Below, in pieces: positions 14,286-19,749 of a DNA stretch of 19,749 bases. The DNA comes from Candidatus Gastranaerophilales bacterium. Lineage in GTDB: Bacteria > Cyanobacteriota > Vampirovibrionia > Gastranaerophilales > Gastranaerophilaceae. The DNA lies in assembly GCA_944323495.1 (NCBI GenBank), contig CALUSZ010000083.1:1-19749 (forward strand). The letters run 5' to 3'. Made by a program: the position numbers and the translations under genes. Numbering within the stretch: the first letter of the stretch is position 1; each line of letters starts with the position of its first letter. The notes under the pieces were generated by a model. The model was not told the DNA's origin, searched no databases, and saw only the letters and a program-made list of their open reading frames with translations.

Positions 14286-15077
14286 TTATAAATATTTTTT
14301 GTATAAGGCAAATTCATCCGGATCTACGCTGTGTTCGCTGTTTTTTTCTTCCGAATTATTTTGCAGAGCCGATTCTTGTGAGGCGGTATGGAATAATTTA
14401 TCAATTATTCCATCAGAATTTTCTTCTTCATATATATCAGAAATTTCAAATTGTTCATCTTTAGTATCGCATTCTTCTGTAGTTTCTTTTTCTTCTTGGT
14501 TTTTCGGTTTAAAAGAAACTTTAGTAAATCCCGGAATTTCTATTTTAGGTATTTCAATTCTCGGTATTCTTATGTTAGGTATTTCAATTTTAGAATATTG
14601 GCCTTCTTCAATTTCTTCAGGCGGATATGCTCCCAGGTCTTTTATAAGGTGAATTGAGCTGCTGGATGCGCCGATAAGCATTCTTTTACCATCAAGCTCT
14701 ACTACATGCAGTGTTTTATTATTACCAAGAGGGGTTGTTGAGATAACAGAAGCTTTAGAACTTGAAGTATCACCTATTTGTTTTTTTAAGGTATTAAGTC
14801 CTAGTTTATTAAGTTTTGCATAGATAATGCCTGTTGCATATATTAAAAGAATTACAAATAATAGTGAGAATACTACAGACACAAGATTTGGCTCTTGTCC
14901 AACAGTTTGTGCATTTACAGTATTATCAGCAACCGTTGAAACTGAAGATGCTTGTGCTGCGCTGTTTAATAATGGTTCGGGAAGGTCTGGTAATATTTCA
15001 AATTTTTCAGCGGCATAACACTGTATCGTATATAGCCAGCAAAATATACCTAAATAAATTTTTAATACCTTATTCAT
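14286..15077 (-). CDS. fliO: Flagellar biosynthesis protein FliO, with long repeat-bearing tail
   Basis: FliO is a small inner-membrane protein that helps assemble the flagellar type III export gate (FliP). The protein has a signal-peptide-like N-terminus (1-23), a variable spacer, one membrane segment (about 64-88) and the FliO core STTPLGNNKTLHVVELDGKRMLIGAS (about 113-138). The core is followed by an unusual C-terminal extension of about 115 residues with four I-x-I-P-x repeats (164-183) and an acidic, Glu/Ser-rich tail. Typical FliO ends soon after the core. GGAG lies six bases before the ATG. It is the first gene of the operon with the NeuB-like synthase, HAD phosphatase and nadE, and no other flagellar gene is in the window. 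The family call rests on topology and the core motif, not on a search. Confidence 0.75.
   Translation of the reverse strand: MNKVLKIYLGIFCWLYTIQCYAAEKFEILPDLPEPLLNSAAQASSVSTVADNTVNAQTVGQEPNLVSVVFSLLFVILLIYATGIIYAKLNKLGLNTLKKQIGDTSSSKASVISTTPLGNNKTLHVVELDGKRMLIGASSSSIHLIKDLGAYPPEEIEEGQYSKIEIPNIRIPRIEIPKIEIPGFTKVSFKPKNQEEKETTEECDTKDEQFEISDIYEEENSDGIIDKLFHTASQESALQNNSEEKNSEHSVDPDEFALYKKYL
14529..14588 (-). repeat. Four-copy 15-bp repeat encoding I-x-I-P-x
   Basis: Within fliO, residues 164-183 read IEIPN, IRIPR, IEIPK, IEIPG: four consecutive five-residue units encoded by diverged 15-base repeats. The DNA copies differ at several third positions, so the protein pattern is better kept than the DNA. 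Confidence 0.85.
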
Positions 15078-15146
15078 TACAACTCCATCCGTATTCCCAA
15101 AATCTCTTTGTTGCTTTTCCTAACCCCTTCTTTTTTTATACTCCTA

Positions 15147-15169
15147 AACAGAAGTTTTTCTGTTATAAT
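15147..15169 (+). promoter_or_regulatory. Extended -10 promoter with overlapping inverted repeat
   Basis: TATAAT (15164-15169) with TG at 15161-15162 forms an extended -10 for the histidine kinase operon; the -35 region is poor. The inverted repeat AACAGAA-GTTT-TTCTGTT (15147-15164) occupies the spacer and touches the -10, so it could be an operator. It lies in the 126-base divergent gap between fliO and the kinase. Confidence 0.5.
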
Positions 15170-15203
15170 TGTACCATAAAATTTTAAAATAGGACTACAT
15201 GCC

Positions 15204-16550
15204 ATGCCTTTTGAAGTTATAAGTTATTTTTTTGAAGAACACAGTCTGTTTTTAATACATGTGTTAAACCTTTTTATACTTGTAACATTGATTTTACTTT
15301 TTATTTTTGCACGGCAAACCAGAAAGAAGTGGACAAAATATGATGATTTTCTGGGAATTTTGACTAATACGGTAAATTCAATACGTTATGGCGATTTGTC
15401 TAAAAAAATTGATAAAATGGATATTCCAAGTTCTGTCCAGCTTACTGAAAGCTTAAACCGAATGATAGAATCTTTGAATGACAGAGAAAAAATGATTACG
15501 GAGTATCAAAATGAACTGCATAATCAGAATAAATTTCTCGAGGCTGTGTTTAACTCACTTTCTGACGGCTTGATTGTTGTTGATGATGAATACAAAATTC
15601 TTAGAGCTACTCATAAGATAAGCGAATGGTTCGGGGTTTCTTTAAATGAAATTGCAGGAAAAGATATTTTTGATTTTATTCTTTTACCTAAAGGTCTAAA
15701 GCTTGAAAAACTCAAAGATAATGATGTTTTTGTCAAGTCAGATAAAGCTTCTAACTTTATTGCGAGTACTATGGAGTTAAAACTTGAGGATAAAAATAAG
15801 CGTTTTATATTAATATTAAAAAATGTAACGAATGAACGCGAACTTGAAAGTTTAAAAGAGGACTTTGTCGCTACTCTAACTCATGACTTAAAAGTTCCTA
15901 TAATTGCAGAAACGAATATGCTTGAGCTTTTTTTAAATGAAAGCTTTGGCATTGTTACTGATAAACAGCGTACTGCGCTTAAAAATATGCAGGCTTCAAA
16001 TAAAGAACTGCTGGATTTGGTTCAAATTGTGCTTGAAACTTATAAGGTAAGAGATGGTAAGATTAGGCTTTATAAGGATAATGTAATGCTCAAAAGTTTT
16101 ATTGCGGAAATTCTTGACGAGATGAAACCTATTGCTGATAAAACAAAAAATACATTAGAGTTTAATCTTCCAAGGGACATAAGGGTATATGCAGACAGGA
16201 TTCAATTAAAACGTGTAATAAAAAATTTAATTCAAAACGCAATATCTTATGGCGAGCCGGAGTCTCCTATAGAAATCAGTATAGGCGAAATTCCTAAGTA
16301 TATAGTAATAAAAGTAAAAGATTACGGCGCAGGAATTTCTAAAGACGATATAGATAAAATTTTTAATAAATACTATTCAGCTGCTAAAAAATTTAGAAAA
16401 ATTGGAACTGGTTTGGGGCTTTATTTAGCCTTACAGGTTATTAAAGCTCATGACGGCGAGCTTACGGTAGAAAGTGAAGAGGGTAAATATACCGAATTTA
16501 TGATAAAACTGCCTGCCGTAGAAAATATTAATTTGCACTATGGAGAATAG
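15204..16550 (+). CDS. Membrane-bound sensor histidine kinase (PAS, HisKA, HATPase)
   Basis: A sensor kinase of 448 aa. In order: one membrane segment (17-37), a HAMP-like linker (about 46-95), a PAS domain (about 108-215), a HisKA dimerisation domain with phospho-acceptor His227 in ATLTHDLKVPI, and a HATPase_c domain with N box NLIQNAISYG (341-350), G1 box DYGAGIS (373-379) and G2 box GTGLGLYLAL (401-410). Almost no extracytoplasmic loop is present, so sensing is probably by the PAS domain or within the membrane. AGGA is nine bases before the ATG. The layout recalls NblS/WalK-type kinases, but they are longer. It starts an operon; the Nudix gene follows after three bases, and the receiver gene three positions downstream is its likely partner. 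Confidence 0.93.
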   Translation: MPFEVISYFFEEHSLFLIHVLNLFILVTLILLFIFARQTRKKWTKYDDFLGILTNTVNSIRYGDLSKKIDKMDIPSSVQLTESLNRMIESLNDREKMITEYQNELHNQNKFLEAVFNSLSDGLIVVDDEYKILRATHKISEWFGVSLNEIAGKDIFDFILLPKGLKLEKLKDNDVFVKSDKASNFIASTMELKLEDKNKRFILILKNVTNERELESLKEDFVATLTHDLKVPIIAETNMLELFLNESFGIVTDKQRTALKNMQASNKELLDLVQIVLETYKVRDGKIRLYKDNVMLKSFIAEILDEMKPIADKTKNTLEFNLPRDIRVYADRIQLKRVIKNLIQNAISYGEPESPIEISIGEIPKYIVIKVKDYGAGISKDDIDKIFNKYYSAAKKFRKIGTGLGLYLALQVIKAHDGELTVESEEGKYTEFMIKLPAVENINLHYGE

Positions 16551-16553
16551 AGT

Positions 16554-17102
16554 ATGATTTTATATGATACAAAATATTTACAATTAAAAAGTACCCCGTC
16601 AAAATCTGGTAACGATTGGGTTTATGCTCACAGGCCGAATGCCAGAGATGTTGTGGTTATTCTTCCTCTTATAAACAATAAGAAAATACTTTTTCTAAAA
16701 GAAGAAAGACCTCCTCTTCAGGCAGAGGGGATTGCTAAGTACTGCATTGGATTTCCTGCAGGGCTGGTGGGTGATGAAAGAAAAGGAGAAAGTATAGAAG
16801 ATGCAATTAAAGCTGAGCTGCTGGAAGAGGCCGGAGTGGAAGCGGATAAAATTGATATTAAAACAAGAAAAATGGCAAGTTCCGCGGGGTGTGTTTCAGA
16901 AACCATAACTATTGCGATTGCTTATATCAGTAAATATGAAATAATATCGAAGCCTGTAAGTGATGGCGGAGTTATCGTTGATAGGATTCTTGTTGATAAA
17001 TCGGATGTTTATAAATGGCTGCAAGAACAAGAAATGTCTGGAATAGCGCTTACCGCGTCTTCTCTTGCTGCTTTATATTTTTTATGTGAGGAGGAAAAAT
17101 GA
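16554..17102 (+). CDS. Nudix hydrolase, ADP-ribose pyrophosphatase-like
   Basis: Nudix enzymes cleave nucleoside diphosphates linked to another group. The 182-aa length and an upstream GFPAG segment fit the ADP-sugar pyrophosphatase (NUDT5/NudF-like) group. The Nudix box spans 73-95: Gly73, Glu79, then AELLEEAGV (87-95). The Arg of the usual RE pair is Ala87 here, while the metal-binding Glu residues of EExG are kept. GGAG ends eight bases before the ATG, inside the kinase stop region. The gene overlaps aroH by four bases (ATGA). The substrate cannot be assigned; ADP-ribose is the family default, and a link to the kinase pair is only positional. Confidence 0.9.
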   Translation: MILYDTKYLQLKSTPSKSGNDWVYAHRPNARDVVVILPLINNKKILFLKEERPPLQAEGIAKYCIGFPAGLVGDERKGESIEDAIKAELLEEAGVEADKIDIKTRKMASSAGCVSETITIAIAYISKYEIISKPVSDGGVIVDRILVDKSDVYKWLQEQEMSGIALTASSLAALYFLCEEEK

Positions 17103-17449
17103 TTTCTAAGGGGATAAGGGGTGCTATTACTGTTGATGAAAACAGTAAAGAGGCAATTGGTGCTTCTACGATAAAACTTTTAACTGAAATGGTTAAAAGG
17201 AATAATATAGAGATTGATATGATATCGCATGCTATTTTTACGCTGACGGATGATTTGAATGCGGACTTCCCTGCAAAATATGCAAGAATTAATCTTAAGT
17301 GGAAAGATGTACCAATGATGTGTTTTCATGAACTTAATGTTCCGGGAAGTTTAAAAATGTGCTTGAGAGTTCTTATTGTCGTAAATTGCGGTGAGGGATT
17401 TGTACCGGAATTTGTTTATTTAGGCGGAGCTTCGGAGTTAAGAAAATGA
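17099..17449 (+). CDS. aroH: Monofunctional chorismate mutase, AroH type
   Basis: AroH converts chorismate to prephenate on the route to phenylalanine and tyrosine; the enzyme is a trimer in Bacillus subtilis. The key residues of the B. subtilis enzyme are present at matching numbers: Arg7 in GIRGAITV, Cys75 and Glu78 in MMCFHELNVPG, and Arg90 in CLRVLIVV, with a Tyr at 107 in EFVYL for Tyr108. The motif LTDDLNADFPAKYAR matches the conserved TPDLxAxFPAKAxR. Length 116 aa is slightly short because the variable C-terminal tail is missing. GAGGAGG precedes the ATG, which overlaps the Nudix stop by four bases, and the receiver gene overlaps its end by four bases, so translation is probably coupled. 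Confidence 0.94.
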   Translation: MISKGIRGAITVDENSKEAIGASTIKLLTEMVKRNNIEIDMISHAIFTLTDDLNADFPAKYARINLKWKDVPMMCFHELNVPGSLKMCLRVLIVVNCGEGFVPEFVYLGGASELRK

Positions 17450-17835
17450 AGAGGTTTTTGATTGTTGACGATGTAAAAGGATGGAGGGATTTTAACTCTA
17501 ATGCTGTAGAAGAAGTCTTTTCGCAGGAAGAAATTGTGATTGATACTGCTGAATCTGCGCAGCAGGCTTATGATTTTCTACTTCAGCAAAAAGATTATTA
17601 CGCTATAATAACCGATTTGCAGATGGAGGATCTCTATGCCCCTAAATATGCGGGGGAATGGCTGGTTGAACAAATTAAGACTTTTAGTCGTTATAATGAT
17701 ACAAGGGTTGTTATGATTTCGGCTACATATAATATAAGGCATATTGCTGAATCATTAGGGGTTTATTGTATTCCGAAATCTACTGCTCTGAAGTGTTTAT
17801 CAGCATATGAGGAAGTTCTTTCAGGTGAAAATTAA
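17446..17835 (+). CDS. Standalone response-regulator receiver protein
   Basis: A 129-aa protein consisting of a single receiver domain with no output domain. The acidic pair is Asp8/Asp9 (LIVDDVKGW), the phospho-acceptor is Asp57 in IITDLQME, the conserved Ser is Ser92 in MISAT, and Lys111 lies in CIPKST. Such CheY- or Spo0F-like proteins work by binding a partner. Its most likely kinase is the histidine kinase encoded in the same operon. An insertion around residues 60-70 (MEDLYAPKYAGEW) replaces the usual short loop after the phospho-acceptor. Its ATG overlaps aroH by four bases and its end overlaps the next gene by 11. Confidence 0.92.
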   Translation: MKRFLIVDDVKGWRDFNSNAVEEVFSQEEIVIDTAESAQQAYDFLLQQKDYYAIITDLQMEDLYAPKYAGEWLVEQIKTFSRYNDTRVVMISATYNIRHIAESLGVYCIPKSTALKCLSAYEEVLSGEN

Positions 17836-19054
17836 AATTTTCTTGAGTTTAATAGTCATTATATCAGTTTTAGGATGTGTTTTTGCAATTAGTCCAAAAC
17901 CTGAATATGTGAAGTTTTATACTGTATCAAATGATTTAAAAATAACTTTCAGGAAGCTGGATCGAGAAGAACAGAATAAGCTTTCTAAAGAGGATAAAAA
18001 ACTTTATAAAAAGCTTGTAAAAAACGAAAAGTATGTTTCAAAAGGAAATATCGAAAAGGCCGGTAAATATTATCCGGAGCTTATCCCCAATATAACAAGG
18101 CTTATGGATTATTATTTTAATCAGGCTAAATATGAAGAGGCTATAGAATACGCAAAAAAAATTAAGGAAACTGATAAGTGGAATATCATACCTAAAGATA
18201 TTCTTGATTATAGGTTCGGGGTTCTATATTCAAGAATAGGTGATTATAAAACCTCAAATAATTATCTAATTGCATATACAAAGTATAAAAACAGGATTTA
18301 TGAAGCATCCCTTTTTCAATTAGGGCAGAACTATTTTTATATGCAGGATTATAAAAATGCGGTTTTGTATGTAGGCAAAATTGGCTCAAACTCTCCGTTT
18401 TTCAACCCTTCACAAGAAATATTATATACGGCTTACACAATAATGAAGGATTCTTCCAAAGCCTATAAATCAGCCTGTAATCTCATAAAATCAGATCCTT
18501 CGAATCCTAACAATTATATGAGGTTAGCTTATACAGCTACAAATACAGATGAAAAACTAAAAAATTATTACAAAGCCAAAAATCTATATTATGCACAAAA
18601 TTTACCCGCAATGGTGAAAAATATAAATGAAATGATAGCACCTTTAGAGCAGAATAAAATAGATAAAGCATATTCAAAAATAACAAATTATTGTAAAAAA
18701 CCTGATTGGGTAAAAATAAGAAAAAGAAATCAGGATTTGTTAAAAGATGATATTTCTTATTGGGACAGACGTCAGGATGATTTTTTTGAATCGGCTAATG
18801 ATTGTATAAAAAGATACTCCGGAAATAATCTGGTTGCATGCTTTACGGATATTAATAATACACAAAATGAATTAGATCGAGATTTAGCTCAGGAAAATGC
18901 AAGAAGGTTAGAGGCTAAGCAAAGAGAGGAACAAAATCTCTTATTAATACAACAAAATGCACTTATAAATGAACAGAATAGATTACGATATTATCAATAT
19001 TCATCTCCCAGATATTATGATTATTATTTTGGACGATATCCTTACTACTGGTAA
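17825..19054 (+). CDS. Exported TPR-like protein, possible lipoprotein, 409 aa
   Basis: No exact family is recognised. The N-terminus is a signal peptide (KIKIFLSLIVIISVLGCVFA); the Cys at 18 after V-L-G could be a lipobox, or cleavage may follow VFA. The body is Lys/Tyr/Asn-rich and helical with TPR-like units (for example YFNQAKYEEAIEYAKKI, about 92-108). The end is a coiled, Gln/Glu-rich stretch and a Tyr-rich tail (SPRYYDYYFGRYPYYW). Start: GTG 17825 is chosen because TGAGGAAG (17808-17815) lies about nine bases upstream; the in-frame ATG at 17807 lacks a ribosome-binding site and would put six extra residues before the signal peptide. It overlaps the receiver gene by 11 bases and is the last gene of that operon. 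Confidence 0.8.
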   Translation: MKIKIFLSLIVIISVLGCVFAISPKPEYVKFYTVSNDLKITFRKLDREEQNKLSKEDKKLYKKLVKNEKYVSKGNIEKAGKYYPELIPNITRLMDYYFNQAKYEEAIEYAKKIKETDKWNIIPKDILDYRFGVLYSRIGDYKTSNNYLIAYTKYKNRIYEASLFQLGQNYFYMQDYKNAVLYVGKIGSNSPFFNPSQEILYTAYTIMKDSSKAYKSACNLIKSDPSNPNNYMRLAYTATNTDEKLKNYYKAKNLYYAQNLPAMVKNINEMIAPLEQNKIDKAYSKITNYCKKPDWVKIRKRNQDLLKDDISYWDRRQDDFFESANDCIKRYSGNNLVACFTDINNTQNELDRDLAQENARRLEAKQREEQNLLLIQQNALINEQNRLRYYQYSSPRYYDYYFGRYPYYW

Positions 19055-19081
19055 AAAAAAGTTTGCCATATTATGGCAAAC
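19053..19081 (-). terminator. Minus-strand Rho-independent terminator
   Basis: GTTTGCCATA (19061-19070) pairs with TATGGCAAAC (19072-19081). On the minus strand the stem is followed directly by eight T (the A run at 19053-19060). On the plus strand no T tract follows. No minus-strand gene is visible between here and gyrA. Confidence 0.75.
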
Positions 19082-19175
19082 ATTAAATAAACACGAGGAT
19101 ATTAAGAGAGAGTATAAAAAGAAACTTATTATAGAATCTTTGGACTTAATTATCTTTTTGATTCCTTATCCCTTA
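19053..19175 (-). ncRNA. Candidate small RNA upstream of gyrA
   Basis: The minus-strand terminator at 19053-19081 needs a transcript. A minus-strand TATATA-type -10 within CTTTATATATAT (about 19178-19190) could start one near 19172, giving an RNA of about 120 bases. No minus-strand ORF with start codon and ribosome-binding site lies in it. The 5' end is a guess; the -35 is poor. Confidence 0.25.
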
Positions 19176-19299
19176 CATATATATAAAGTAGCTTTGTCTT
19201 GAAAAATTGCCTTTTTTGTAAAAATTGTTACAAACCTTAAAGTGTTATAAATAGAGGATTTAAGGAGTATATATTATATAGATTATTATAATATCTTGC
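19082..19299. other. AT-rich gap between the TPR gene and the gyrA promoter
   Basis: No gene is supported here. A plus-strand ORF (18969-19202) has no ribosome-binding site and overlaps the TPR gene, so it is not called. The stretch contains a perfect inverted repeat, TTTGTAA (19215-19221) and TTACAAA (19228-19234), six bases apart, and an SD-like AAGGAG at 19262-19267 with no start codon after it. Confidence 0.6.
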
Positions 19300-19327
19300 T
19301 TTACACAAAGCTTTTTTGTGCTACCAT
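19300..19327 (+). promoter_or_regulatory. Probable gyrA promoter
   Basis: TTTACA (19300-19305) and TACCAT (19322-19327) are 16 bases apart, with TG at 19319-19320 forming an extended -10. A small inverted repeat CACAAA/TTTGTG (19304-19320) fills the spacer. The predicted leader is about 27 bases with the SD near its end. Confidence 0.45.
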
Positions 19328-19348
19328 GATAAGTGTATAGTGGGATAG

Positions 19349-19749
<401 letters not shown>

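Noticed and set aside
18969..19202. 77-codon plus-strand ORF after the TPR gene
   Set aside because: It overlaps the end of the TPR gene in another frame, has no ribosome-binding site, and its composition looks like translated AT-rich gap sequence.
19262..19295. AAGGAG as the ribosome-binding site of a small gene
   Set aside because: No ATG, GTG or TTG follows at a usable distance.

Overview
The window is AT-rich bacterial chromosome carrying housekeeping genes: the end of an rRNA operon (5S), ruvB, rpsU, tRNA-Cys, dnaA, nadE, aroH and the start of gyrA. These sit among signal-peptide proteins and small proteins I cannot name. Flagellar FliO, an AroH-type chorismate mutase, a standalone rpsU and a site resembling the cyanobacterial HLR1 box together suggest a non-photosynthetic relative of Cyanobacteria (Vampirovibrionia/'Melainabacteria', perhaps the gut order Gastranaerophilales). 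This is an inference from gene content and style, not a proven placement. There are no transposases, CRISPR arrays or prophage genes, so the window looks like core genome with lineage-specific small genes rather than an island.

Layout. 1-170: 5S rRNA and its terminator. 242-4766 (+): an unknown 160-aa protein, a D-lactate dehydrogenase-like enzyme, RuvB, a YibE/F membrane protein and an exported beta-rich protein with its own promoter. 4792-6447: a coiled-coil protein (-), a YhcH/NanQ-family protein (+) and an unknown small protein (-), each bounded by hairpins or promoters. 6448-7905: a regulatory gap with a perfect 12-bp inverted repeat and HLR1-like site, a Gly/Phe-rich protein (+), and a 57-aa gene (-) that converges on a shared bidirectional terminator. 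8044-9822 (+): rpsU, tRNA-Cys and dnaA. 9910-10941 (+): a TPR protein whose end overlaps the convergent nadE.

15077 down to 10922 (-) is a tight four-gene operon: fliO, a short NeuB/NANS-like synthase, a KdsC-like HAD phosphatase and glutamine-dependent nadE. The synthase and phosphatase together look like a nonulosonic acid 9-phosphate route (synthesis, then dephosphorylation), here linked to a flagellar export gene. Diverging from it, 15204-19054 (+) is a second tight operon: histidine kinase, Nudix hydrolase, chorismate mutase AroH, a standalone receiver, and an exported TPR protein, with gene overlaps of 4-11 bases. A two-component pair is thus interleaved with two small metabolic enzymes.

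19055-19360 has no gene. It holds a strong minus-strand terminator-like hairpin with no minus-strand gene feeding it, an inverted repeat and a probable gyrA promoter. gyrA begins at a TTG codon at 19361 and runs off the window just after the catalytic tyrosine region.
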